From positions 1-11,132 of the forward strand of contig DUCW01000134.1 of assembly GCA_012959595.1 (NCBI GenBank): DNA of 11,132 bases. Reading direction: 5' to 3'. Shown one piece after another: positions 1-6,539 of this stretch. The DNA comes from Gemmatimonadota bacterium (GTDB taxonomy: Bacteria > Gemmatimonadota > Gemmatimonadetes > Longimicrobiales > Gaopeijiaceae). Position 1 is the first letter of the stretch. Every line of letters begins with the position of its first letter. Below the pieces are notes generated by a model. That model worked only from the letters and a program-made list of their open reading frames with translations, had not been told where the DNA came from and did not search any database. The position numbers were made by a program, and so were the translations under genes.

Positions 1-94
1 CAGACTGAATTTGGGTCCATATGATCAGGCTAGAGTATTGACCTGGTGCCATGATGCCTCCAGTTACTAGCACAATGCTGAGGAGAAAGAACTG
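1..94 (+). other. Upstream region of the choice-of-anchor B gene
   Basis: This stretch holds no complete gene. One frame stays open from the window edge to a TAG at 67-69 and could be the tail of an upstream gene, but it is too short to recognise. A -35-like TTGACC lies at 38-43, but no good -10 box follows at 16-18 bases. The nearest candidates, around 61-70, match poorly. The only firm signal is the Shine-Dalgarno AGGAG at 81-85, nine bases before the ATG at 95. Confidence 0.35.
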
Positions 95-116
95 ATGATT
101 CGTACAAAATTGGGAA
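79..116 (+). repeat. Start-module copy 1 (RBS, start codon, signal-peptide codons)
   Basis: This segment contains TGAGGAGAA (79-87), then AACTGATGATTCG (90-102) including the start codon, then AAAATTGGGAA (106-116). The same three blocks recur in the same order at 2475-2515, at the start of the next gene, with a 3-base length difference between the first two blocks. The two encoded N-termini are MIRTKLG and MIRRKLG. It is a short imperfect direct repeat that covers translation initiation and the n-region of the signal peptide. Confidence 0.7.
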
Positions 117-2473
117 ACATCGTCTTGCTTGCGATTTCTGCGATTGCCGTGGTCTTCGTGGCCCCGCTCACTGCGCAGGAGCCGAACTTTGGTCGTGCGA
201 TTGCGATGACACCGACTGACTTAGTCATCGGTCAACCCGTCAACTGGTACGGACCTGGGACAGTATACGCCTACAGGGCTAGCCAAGAGGGCTGGGAGGA
301 GCCACAGTTGCTCACCGCACCTGACTCCTCACGTATGGATGACTTCGGGCACGCTATAGCAGTGGACGGCAACACCATGGCGATCGGCACTCCCTGGAAG
401 CACGATCAGGCTGGTGCTGTCTACGTCTTTACCCGACCGACGACCGACTCTCCTTGGGCGATCACCGCGACAATCATGCCGCCCGTGAGCGAATCCTTCG
501 GTCAGATGGGTACTGCGCTCGCACTGCGCGGGAACGAACTACTCGTGGGTGCACCCACGGCCGGCGGCGGCGTCTACCACTACCGACGGAGCAGTGGCAC
601 CTGGTCTCTGGAGACCACGATCACGGCCGGCGGCGAAGTTGATGGGTTCGGCACAGCCCTCGCTTGGGGTGGAGGTGATCTGCTGGTGGGTGCCCCGATC
701 TCGGATGATGGGCGTGGTCGAGTCTATGTCGTGTCACTGTTGGAGAACGGAGGGTGGGGTGAAGCTGGACAAGTCGAGCTAATCGGTATCGCCAACAACG
801 AGAACGCCCGTGCGGGAACGAGCATCACACTCGCGACTGGCCACGCCCTGGTTGGCGCCCCCGGCACGGCATCCGTCGCGGTACTGCACGTCTCCGACGA
901 AGGTGCTTGGTCCCATACCGAGACACTCGATGTGCCGGAAGAGGCAGTCGGATCTCAATTCGGCTTCTCACTCGGACTGGTCGGCGACGAACTCTGGGTC
1001 GGTGCACCCGGAATGCATCGCCGCAATGGTCGGGTCTTCCGGTTCACCTCTAGTCACGACGGCAATTGGGATAGCCCTCAGCGACTCGATCCGGACGATA
1101 CCTCCGGAGCCTCCTGGCCTCTCGGATTCGGCTATTCGGTCGCCTCGTCGGGCGACCGAGCTGTCGTGTCGATGCCAAACCGTGACTTCGGCGAAGGCCG
1201 GGTGATGACCCTCTCTCGAGGTACGAGCGGTTGGTCGGCGGACGAAGTCTTGGCGGGTGAGATCTATCGGATCGGATCGGCTCTCGAGCAGGGAGACCGC
1301 TGTGATGGCGGCCAGATGACAGAGTTTCCTTGTGCCAACATGGAACTCGTCTCGCATATGACCGTCGACGACCTCGGTGGAGAACGGGGCGTGTGGGTCA
1401 ACGACGTCTGGGGTTGGACAGACCCAGAATCCGGAAGCCGTTATGCTCTGGTCGCCCGTCGCGATGGTGCATCCTTCGTCGATGTGACGGACGCTTCCGC
1501 ACCAAGGCTCGTTGGGAATCTTCCGAGGACTGTAGGCTCACCCCCTTCTGTCTGGAGAGATATCAAGGTGATAGGTGAGCATGCCTATGTCGTCTCGGAT
1601 GGGGCCCTTGCTCACGGCATGCAAGTCTTCGACTTGACTCGACTTCGTGACGTTGGCGAAGAACCTGTCGATTTCGAGCCGGATATGACATACAGAGAGA
1701 TCTTCAGTGCCCACAATGTGGTAGCCGACACTGAATCCAAGTTCCTCTACATCGTGGCCGCGAACAGCGGCGGCCGAACGTGTGGGGGTGGCCTGCACAT
1801 GGTCGATGTCCAGGATCCGGTCAACCCAGTCTTCGCGGGGTGCTACAATGATACTGCAAGCCCCGGTGCACGCGGCTATACGCATGACGCACAGTGCTTA
1901 GTCTACCAGGGTCCCGACGAACACTACCGTGGTCGGCAGATCTGCGTCGGCTCGAACGAGTCTGAGATCAATATCGCCGATGTCACAGACAAGTCGAACC
2001 CAGTTACAGTGGCACGGATGGGCTACCCGAACGTGGCATATGCCCACCAGGGTTGGTTCGATGAGGAACAGCGCTACTTCTACATGAACGACGAGGCCGA
2101 CGAACTCGCTGGGACGGTCGAGGGGACGCGGACACTCGTATGGGATCTGACTGAACTTGATGACCCTGTTCTGGCGAACGAGTACATCGGTCCAGTACAG
2201 GCTTCAGACCACAACCTCTATGTGGTTGGAGATCGCATGTACCAGTCGAACTACGGCAGCGGGCTTCGGGTGCTCGACATCAGCGACCGAGAAAACCCCC
2301 ACGAGGTCGCCTTCTTCGACAGCGCCCCATACAACAACAACGATCCAGGCCACAGCTCAGGACAGAGCGGTGCATGGAGCAACTACCCGTTTTTTGAAGA
2401 CGGACTTGTCATCTTTACTAGCGTTCGCGAAGGGCTGTTTATAATGAGGGTGAGCCCCCCTCCAGTGAGCTAA
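95..2473 (+). CDS. Secreted choice-of-anchor B family protein with N-terminal FG-GAP-like propeller
   Basis: This 792-residue exported protein starts with a Sec signal peptide (cleavage likely LTA|QE, after residue 27). Residues ~32-380 hold seven FG-GAP-like repeats with recurring FG..A, VGAP and GxVY/F motifs (near 84, 135, 185, 240, 289 and 345, plus a first degenerate one at 32). That count fits one seven-bladed propeller. From ~395 to 786 the sequence matches the choice-of-anchor B/LVIVD-type domain: SHMTVDDLGG, VWVNDVWGWTDP, WRDIKV, HGMQVFDLTRLR, GYTHDAQC, YAHQGW, TRTLVWDL, DHNLYV and WSNYPFF. Histidines at 421, 507, 540, 597, 651 and 706 sit in these blocks and could be functional. Cysteines 403/413, 563, 583, 601 and 617 suggest disulphides. 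The protein ends RVSPPPVS with no recognisable C-terminal sorting signal. The exact biochemical role of the family is not established. The start is supported by AGGAG nine bases upstream. The next gene follows after 20 bases. Confidence 0.92.
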   Translation: MIRTKLGNIVLLAISAIAVVFVAPLTAQEPNFGRAIAMTPTDLVIGQPVNWYGPGTVYAYRASQEGWEEPQLLTAPDSSRMDDFGHAIAVDGNTMAIGTPWKHDQAGAVYVFTRPTTDSPWAITATIMPPVSESFGQMGTALALRGNELLVGAPTAGGGVYHYRRSSGTWSLETTITAGGEVDGFGTALAWGGGDLLVGAPISDDGRGRVYVVSLLENGGWGEAGQVELIGIANNENARAGTSITLATGHALVGAPGTASVAVLHVSDEGAWSHTETLDVPEEAVGSQFGFSLGLVGDELWVGAPGMHRRNGRVFRFTSSHDGNWDSPQRLDPDDTSGASWPLGFGYSVASSGDRAVVSMPNRDFGEGRVMTLSRGTSGWSADEVLAGEIYRIGSALEQGDRCDGGQMTEFPCANMELVSHMTVDDLGGERGVWVNDVWGWTDPESGSRYALVARRDGASFVDVTDASAPRLVGNLPRTVGSPPSVWRDIKVIGEHAYVVSDGALAHGMQVFDLTRLRDVGEEPVDFEPDMTYREIFSAHNVVADTESKFLYIVAANSGGRTCGGGLHMVDVQDPVNPVFAGCYNDTASPGARGYTHDAQCLVYQGPDEHYRGRQICVGSNESEINIADVTDKSNPVTVARMGYPNVAYAHQGWFDEEQRYFYMNDEADELAGTVEGTRTLVWDLTELDDPVLANEYIGPVQASDHNLYVVGDRMYQSNYGSGLRVLDISDRENPHEVAFFDSAPYNNNDPGHSSGQSGAWSNYPFFEDGLVIFTSVREGLFIMRVSPPPVS

Positions 2474-2474
2474 T

Positions 2475-2515
2475 TGAGGAGAATAAAAAACTGATGATTC
2501 GCAGAAAATTGGGAA
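2475..2515 (+). repeat. Start-module copy 2 (RBS, start codon, signal-peptide codons)
   Basis: This is the second copy of the module at 79-116. TGAGGAGAA is at 2475-2483, AACTGATGATTCG at 2489-2501 and AAAATTGGGAA at 2505-2515. AGGAG at 2477-2481 serves as the ribosome-binding site for the ATG at 2494. Similarity fades after the signal-peptide n-region, although both peptides end in an Ala-Gln cleavage site at residues 27/28. Confidence 0.7.
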
Positions 2516-3036
2516 GCAAAGTGTTCCTTGCTGCACTTCTGGCAGTAGGGGTGCAGGTGAATTCACTCGCTGCACAGGAAAGTCGCATATTAGAACCGAA
2601 AAACACGGTTCTATCTGTTAATCCCTTTGGACTCATGCTCGATCTCTTCAATGCAGAGATCGAGCGCGTTGTCTCGCCAACCAGCACCATTGGTTTTGGT
2701 GGATCGGGGTTTTTCGGTGGTGAAGGTGAAGGTTCATTTGGGGATCTGAAGTATATTAATGCGGACGTTTTCTGGCGGTATTATCCCTCCGGGACGCCTC
2801 TCCAGGGATGGATGTTCGGTGTGAAGACCGGTATCACAAGCGTCGATACTGAGGGCACTTATTGGGGTTATGGTTTTGATTTCAATCGCAGTTGGTTGCT
2901 CGGACCAGAAGGTAAATTCTATATGGGTATCGGCTTCGGCCTCAAGAGACTTTATAAAACGGGCGGCTCTTCGTCCGAAGACTTTCTGCGTTATATTCCA
3001 ACGTTCAGGATCGTCAATGTAGGGATCGCTTTTTAA
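2494..3036 (+). CDS. Small outer-membrane beta-barrel protein (DUF3575-like)
   Basis: This 180-residue protein has a clear Sec signal peptide (cleavage likely LAA|QES, after residue 27). The mature part is rich in Gly, Phe, Tyr and Trp with alternating hydrophobic patches, for example NADVFWRYYP, GWMFGVKTGI and FYMGIGFGLKR. It ends in ...VGIAF, a terminal aromatic residue that fits a beta-signal for BAM insertion. It reads as an eight-strand-sized barrel of the kind often annotated as DUF3575 or 'outer membrane protein beta-barrel'. The family name is a resemblance and was not searched. It lies 20 bases after the choice-of-anchor B gene and 13 bases before a lipoprotein gene, so all three are probably co-transcribed. 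A Shine-Dalgarno lies well placed at 2477-2481. Confidence 0.75.
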   Translation: MIRRKLGSKVFLAALLAVGVQVNSLAAQESRILEPKNTVLSVNPFGLMLDLFNAEIERVVSPTSTIGFGGSGFFGGEGEGSFGDLKYINADVFWRYYPSGTPLQGWMFGVKTGITSVDTEGTYWGYGFDFNRSWLLGPEGKFYMGIGFGLKRLYKTGGSSSEDFLRYIPTFRIVNVGIAF

Positions 3037-3049
3037 CCAAAAGACTGCC

Positions 3050-3406
3050 ATGACAAGAAATAGTACAGTTGTCTTAGTAGGTTCGCTTCTGTTATTCAGC
3101 GGTTGTCTTTCGGCTAACTTTACACCCACAAGTGGAAGGCTGTATGAGCCTAGGCCTTCTAACTGTGATATTGAGGTATTCAGTTCTGGAGTCCCGGATA
3201 GAGCCTATGAGGAAGTAGGTATAGTGGAAGGAAAGGGTACAGCTTGGAAGGCGGAATTAAGGGACGTGCTGCCCGCCATTATGGAGGAGGGGTGTCGAGC
3301 CGGAGGCGACGGTATCATCATCGGGTCAATGGATATGTTTGGAGAAGGTAAAGAGAACGTTCCCGCTCAAGTAATTCAGGCTACTGTCATCCGTTGGACA
3401 GATTAG
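3050..3406 (+). CDS. Small exported lipoprotein, function unknown
   Basis: The product is 118 residues. A short hydrophobic leader ends in a lipobox-like LFSGC, with the lipidated Cys at 19, so the mature protein is probably membrane-anchored in the periplasm. The body has a compact alpha/beta look: CDIEVFSSGVPDRAYEEVG around residues 39-57, a helix near 66-83, then AGGDGIIIGSMD around 84-95. That last pattern (GaDgiiig) is common in small envelope-stress or heavy-metal-binding-like (YbjQ/DUF4156-like) domains. I offer it as a resemblance only. Cys39 and Cys82 could form a disulphide. The ATG lies 13 bases after the barrel gene and lacks a strong Shine-Dalgarno, consistent with coupled translation. 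The gene ends 12 bases before the convergent gene on the other strand. Confidence 0.75.
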   Translation: MTRNSTVVLVGSLLLFSGCLSANFTPTSGRLYEPRPSNCDIEVFSSGVPDRAYEEVGIVEGKGTAWKAELRDVLPAIMEEGCRAGGDGIIIGSMDMFGEGKENVPAQVIQATVIRWTD

Positions 3407-3414
3407 GAATTAAT

Positions 3415-3434
3415 ATTCTCAATTAGTCGAGAAT
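3415..3434. terminator. Weak hairpin between convergent genes
   Basis: ATTCTC (3415-3420) and GAGAAT (3429-3434) form a 6-bp stem around an 8-base loop at the junction of two convergent genes. The hairpin overlaps the last codons of the - strand gene. It is AT-rich and has no U-tract on either strand, so a terminator role is only a positional guess. Confidence 0.2.
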
Positions 3435-4471
3435 CTCCAGCCTAAGCCAAAGGACCATGCGAGTCCTAGTTGTGGCCCTTCTAGTGAGTGCCACAACGGC
3501 AAAGTCCCGGATATGATGATCCCGTGTGAGCCTAGTCTAGTGTTGTTCTTAGAGACTATGACCTCGGGGGTAAACAGTAGCTCGCTTCCACTCCTCAATT
3601 TTGGATCGGCGGAAGGGACCATACCTATCTGCTGTTGAAGGCGAGGGTCGGATCCCGAGATATTTCCCCAACGATTGTATCCAAATGTTATGGATGCTTC
3701 TGTGGAAGCGGCTGGTTGGAACGCCGCCCATACGGACGATGCAAGTTCATTACCGAGTTTATAGCTGGTTTCGTTTTTCCCAGTTCGCACTGTCCCGCTG
3801 ATTCTTGTGCCCAGATTGAGATTTCCCAGTTGCAACGAAGCCGAGGTCTCTGGTTTAATCTCCACTGACCCTGATCCCAGCTGCATGGGGTACGGCAAGA
3901 TCATCTTATTCGGACTACTCGCTGGGGTAACATCGCCAGCATTAGTTGTGCCGGTCGGAAGTGTAAGCGAGATGCCATAGGCCAGACTAGTTCTCTGTGA
4001 GATGTTACGGTTGCTTGTCATGCCGATGTTTAGGTCGCCCAGCCCACTTGATTTAGTGGTGAATTGACCGCCTGTATCCATATCATGATCCATTGACCGT
4101 GACGTTATGGGAAGCATGAAGGTGGCTACTAGATTTCCTGGTAGGCCGATCATACCACCTAACATGTGCATAGAGGTGGCCATACGCACGGGGGTTATTC
4201 TATAGTCTCGGAGCACAGACTGGGTCGTCACATGATTTCGGCCGAGATGTTGGTGGGCTTCACCCATCTTCATCATGCCAAATCGGTAATTCATCATCAT
4301 TTGACCGGGAGCCAAATTGTGAAATCCCATCACGATGGAAGGGGCCTGCACATGGTGACCCATCCCTGCCATTCCACTTTCCTGGTGCTGCCCTACTACA
4401 GGTTTCAGTATGCCTTCCAGCGCACAAAGGGATACAGCAATTAGTAGCCAACTGGCTTTGTTTATATACAT
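3419..4471 (-). CDS. Met/His-rich outer-membrane 'transporter' (MetA-pathway-like barrel), probably metal-related
   Basis: This 350-residue protein has an N-terminal signal peptide (about 27 residues, cleavage near VVG|QHQ). The first part of the mature protein is unusually rich in Met and His: 16 Met between residues 34 and 131, including MMM at 58-60 and MMKM at 66-69, with His at 29, 39, 40, 51, 73, 75, 80, 102 and 129. The rest is a beta-barrel with family-typical blocks: SMDHDM, SGLGDLNIG (142-150), SLTLPTGT, LPYPMQLGSGS (192-202), RWGNISGSDP (267-276), VPSADPKLR, and a terminal LGWRFSTN. This resembles the family commonly annotated 'transporter' or 'MetA-pathway of phenol degradation', often found beside copper-resistance genes. 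Copper or another soft metal is the inferred ligand. GGAAG at 4481-4485 lies nine bases before the ATG. The gene follows a small Cys/His protein gene by 47 bases that hold a strong inverted repeat. Confidence 0.8.
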   Translation of the reverse strand: MYINKASWLLIAVSLCALEGILKPVVGQHQESGMAGMGHHVQAPSIVMGFHNLAPGQMMMNYRFGMMKMGEAHQHLGRNHVTTQSVLRDYRITPVRMATSMHMLGGMIGLPGNLVATFMLPITSRSMDHDMDTGGQFTTKSSGLGDLNIGMTSNRNISQRTSLAYGISLTLPTGTTNAGDVTPASSPNKMILPYPMQLGSGSVEIKPETSASLQLGNLNLGTRISGTVRTGKNETSYKLGNELASSVWAAFQPAASTEASITFGYNRWGNISGSDPRLQQQIGMVPSADPKLRSGSELLFTPEVIVSKNNTRLGSHGIIISGTLPLWHSLEGPQLGLAWSFGLGWRFSTN

Positions 4472-4485
4472 CGGTTCCCACTTCC

Positions 4486-4527
4486 TTTTTCTAGGTAAAT
4501 GAAATGCTTGTTAATTACCTAGAAAAA
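4486..4527. repeat. Perfect 13-bp inverted repeat between the two metal-type genes
   Basis: TTTTTCTAGGTAA (4486-4498) and TTACCTAGAAAAA (4515-4527) are exact reverse complements, separated by 16 bases. In the - strand transcript the 5' arm contains the UAG stop of the upstream small gene (4521-4519) and its final Phe codons. The 3' arm ends immediately before the GGAAG Shine-Dalgarno of the downstream gene. No U-tract follows either arm, so an intrinsic terminator is unlikely. The placement suggests an RNA element that couples translation of the two genes, or a DNA operator. A related TACCTAG lies at 4872-4878, next to the start codon of the small gene. Confidence 0.75.
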
Positions 4528-4872
4528 ACGAGGCGGAGGTGGATCTGGGGGGATCATGGAAAGAAAGTCGAGCTGATTGTTACTCATCTGATTGTTACTA
4601 ACAAACTCTAGAGCGATGGTTCCCACCGCGGTCCCTGACTCGGTCAGGGACAAGCACGCGGTCATTGCACATTCCAAACGATCACCAGTAGACTCACTTT
4701 TATGGTCGTGGTCTGAGCGAGCATTTTCTGTGTCACCCCTACCATCGTGAGTGTCCATTTGGTGGGCTGTAGCAAAGTGCTCCTGAGAGTCGTCATTGCA
4801 AACGCAAACCGTTTCACACCCGAAAGTCAGAGCTTGGGTTAACAGGATCGAGAGGGCTGTAGCTTTCAGCAT
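4519..4872 (-). CDS. Small exported Cys/His-rich protein, probably metal-related (DUF2946-like)
   Basis: The product is 117 residues from the ATG at 4872. A longer version from a GTG at 4938 is possible but would put 22 polar residues ahead of the hydrophobic stretch. The ATG version begins directly with a signal-peptide-like segment (MLKATALSILL). The mature protein has a Cys cluster CETVCVC (residues 19-25), a His/Asp-rich linker with His at about 32, 36, 41, 54 and 56, then ECAMTAC. It ends in IPPDPPPPRFF. This layout (leader, Cys/His motifs, a CxMxxC-like block and a proline-rich end) resembles small DUF2946-type proteins seen near copper genes. It was not searched, so the family is tentative. 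It precedes a Met/His-rich outer-membrane barrel gene in the same direction, which supports a metal-handling role. No strong Shine-Dalgarno is visible. Confidence 0.65.
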   Translation of the reverse strand: MLKATALSILLTQALTFGCETVCVCNDDSQEHFATAHQMDTHDGRGDTENARSDHDHKSESTGDRLECAMTACLSLTESGTAVGTIALEFVSNNQMSNNQLDFLSMIPPDPPPPRFF

Positions 4873-5070
4873 ACCTAGAGGGTAACAGGTAGGGTAAAGA
4901 GTCTCAAGTTGTGCTGAGGATTCAGAAGTGTAAGCCACTGAGAGCTAAGGGGTGGCGAATTTGTAACTAGTTCGTTTTCTTCTCGCTATGAAATCAACCT
5001 CTCGCTGTCAAATTTACACACACTCGTTCTCTAGTTACCGGAACGATTCGGATTATCTCTTAAAAGCTTA
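4873..5070 (-). promoter_or_regulatory. Probable promoter region of the Cys/His protein operon
   Basis: This ~200-base gap contains no gene if the downstream gene starts at 4872. Reading the - strand, a consensus TTGACA sits at 5011-5006. The hexamer 17 bases on (4988-4983, TAGCGA) matches -10 poorly, so the promoter is only a candidate. AGCGAGA occurs twice here (minus strand, one copy starting just after the TTGACA, the other about 24 bases further). An 8-bp inverted repeat, GTAACTAG (4963-4970) and CTAGTTAC (5031-5038), brackets the region. A regulator site is plausible for a metal-responsive operon, but this is inference. Confidence 0.3.
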
Positions 5071-6231
5071 TTACGGCACAAACCCAGGTTCTAGTTGCTG
5101 ATCGAGCTCTGCGTTTTCTTTAGGTATGAATTTGTGCGTGCGAGCATTTTGGTTGTCCGAGAGATATAGATTGCCTTCTGAGTCTACGGCGAAAGAGTGT
5201 GACTCAATAAATCTGGAGGGTCCCTCTGTCGGAAGATTCCATTCATGTAGACGGTTTCCCTCGAAATCAAGTTTGATCAATCGGGGTAGCCTTTCACCAG
5301 AATTAACTTCAGATACCCATAGTGCTTCTTCGGTAGCGTGAAGATCGAGAGCAAGAGCGAAACCTTCCCAGAGTGTGACCGGTTCAAATTCGGGATGATA
5401 GGCTCGGGTCGGATCATAGGACTGTCGAAATACGTGGACTCCTCTCTGGCGATCAGCCACAAAGAGCAGGCCGTCTGGACCTAAAGCAAGGCCGTGCACT
5501 TCAGCGAATTGGCCCAGGCCGGTACCAGGTTCACCGAATTCAGACTGGTAGTTTCCATTTTCATCGAGGATGATGACCCTTTTGTTCTCGAGACCATCTC
5601 CTATAAGGGTTCTACCGTCTGGCAAGAAGGCTACGTCTTGGGGCTTTCCTAAGTGTGTCTGATCATTTGCCGAGACATCTCTCTCCCCATAAGTCCTGAC
5701 GAGCTCTTTGCCGTCATTGGAAAAGACAAAAATGCGGTGTCCAGTTTCATCGACGACCCACACATGGCGATCGGGATCATAGGGACTGATCCGGATTCGG
5801 TGAGGTCCAGGACCATCTAAATCAGCGAACAGGTGATCCCATTGGTCCCAGACGTCTGTGACTTCTCCATTCTTGTTTACAGTGAAGATTACGTTCTGCC
5901 AAGTACGTAGATCGGCAGCAAATAGGGCGTTGATTCCGATGGAACCAGCCCATCCCTCGAATTCTTCTGGTATAAGCGTAGGCAGTTTGGTTTCACCTCG
6001 TTGTAAAATGAAAATGCGATCTGGGCTTTCTGCATAGACTCCAGAATTTCCGCCCCACGCGAATCCTTCATTTTGGAATGGTTTAAGCCATCCTTGAACG
6101 GCTGCGTAAGCTCCAACGTCGATCGTCGTCATGGCTTCCTCTTGGGTGGCCGTGTCCGTGCATCCCTGAAAGCCTATGACAGTTAAGACCAGAAGAGTGA
6201 GTAGGCTATTCAATCTATTTTTTATGGTCAT
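5071..6231 (-). CDS. NHL-repeat six-bladed beta-propeller lipoprotein (peptidylglycine amidating-lyase-like)
   Basis: This 386-residue protein has a hydrophobic leader ending GFQGC (Cys24), probably a lipoprotein signal although Phe and Gln are atypical lipobox residues. At least four NHL-type blades are readable: 144-175 (WVVDETGHRIFVFSNDG), 197-227 (PQDVAFLPDG), 244-270 (VHGLALGPDGLLFVADR) and 344-369 (SHSFAVDSEGNLYLSDN). An earlier blade lies around 60-80. His144, His246 and His345 each sit at a blade start, as the zinc ligands do in peptidyl-alpha-hydroxyglycine alpha-amidating lyase. That enzyme activity is only a fold-based suggestion, and the family is functionally broad. The ATG at 6231 has AAAAGG (6241-6236) just upstream. 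The ATG overlaps, as ATGA, the stop of the frameshifted end of the preceding serine hydrolase gene, so translation would be coupled. It is the last gene of a three-gene operon. Confidence 0.85.
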   Translation of the reverse strand: MTIKNRLNSLLTLLVLTVIGFQGCTDTATQEEAMTTIDVGAYAAVQGWLKPFQNEGFAWGGNSGVYAESPDRIFILQRGETKLPTLIPEEFEGWAGSIGINALFAADLRTWQNVIFTVNKNGEVTDVWDQWDHLFADLDGPGPHRIRISPYDPDRHVWVVDETGHRIFVFSNDGKELVRTYGERDVSANDQTHLGKPQDVAFLPDGRTLIGDGLENKRVIILDENGNYQSEFGEPGTGLGQFAEVHGLALGPDGLLFVADRQRGVHVFRQSYDPTRAYHPEFEPVTLWEGFALALDLHATEEALWVSEVNSGERLPRLIKLDFEGNRLHEWNLPTEGPSRFIESHSFAVDSEGNLYLSDNQNARTHKFIPKENAELDQQLEPGFVP

Positions 6232-6539
6232 TGTACCTTTTCGAATCTGACGTTTCGGGTTCGTCCGTTGGCTAAATAGAATCCCACTACCTGGTCATTT
6301 CGGTCGCGTTCGAAAGATACGGTCAGGCCACTGACTTCAGAATAGGTGTCTTTGATTGTAAGTCTGAGTTCCATATCTCCCAATCTTAGCTGATTCAGAA
6401 TCAGACTACCGTCTTCGACACGGACTCGATAAAAGGTTTCTATTTCCTCACTGAAATAAGTTCCCTGAAAATCGTTAGGATCGATACTCTCTGGTTCATC
6501 GACTGCGGAGATGCGTGTTGCTCGAGCCGACCCGCTTGA
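6228..6539 (-). pseudogene. Out-of-frame 3' end of the serine hydrolase gene
   Basis: These ~100 codons directly continue the serine hydrolase, but in another frame. From GGG at 6533 the frame reads GSARATRISAVDEPESIDPN, then DFQGTYFSEEIETFYRVRV and on through LGDMELRLTIKD and GFYLANGRTRNVRFEKVQ to a TGA at 6230-6228. The pattern (GxYxSEExExxYxVxVExGxLxL, a SFERD strand, a final GRxRxVxFE strand) is the usual C-terminal beta domain after the hydrolase domain in this family. Adding one base near 6536 gives a 655-residue protein. The TGA overlaps the ATG of the next gene (ATGA), the junction expected of an intact operon. The piece has no ribosome-binding site of its own. It is either a true frameshift mutation or a sequencing or assembly error. 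Confidence 0.85.

Noticed and set aside
38..66. TTGACC as the -35 box of a sigma-70 promoter for the first gene
   Set aside because: No -10-like hexamer lies 16-18 bases downstream; the better TACTAG is about 20 bases away, so it is mentioned only as part of the upstream region.
968..1357. Long open frames antisense to or shifted within the first gene
   Set aside because: They are shadows of a GC-biased coding frame: no ribosome-binding sites and no recognisable domain, while the main frame has clear family matches.
4486..4527. The 13-bp inverted repeat as an intrinsic terminator
   Set aside because: Neither strand has a U-tract after the second arm: GGAAG follows on the - strand, and CGAGG after a short A-run on the + strand. 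The downstream gene is also in the same direction.
4873..4938. Longer form of the Cys/His protein starting at GTG 4938
   Set aside because: It lacks a Shine-Dalgarno and would put 22 mostly polar residues before the signal-peptide core; the ATG at 4872 gives a normal leader.
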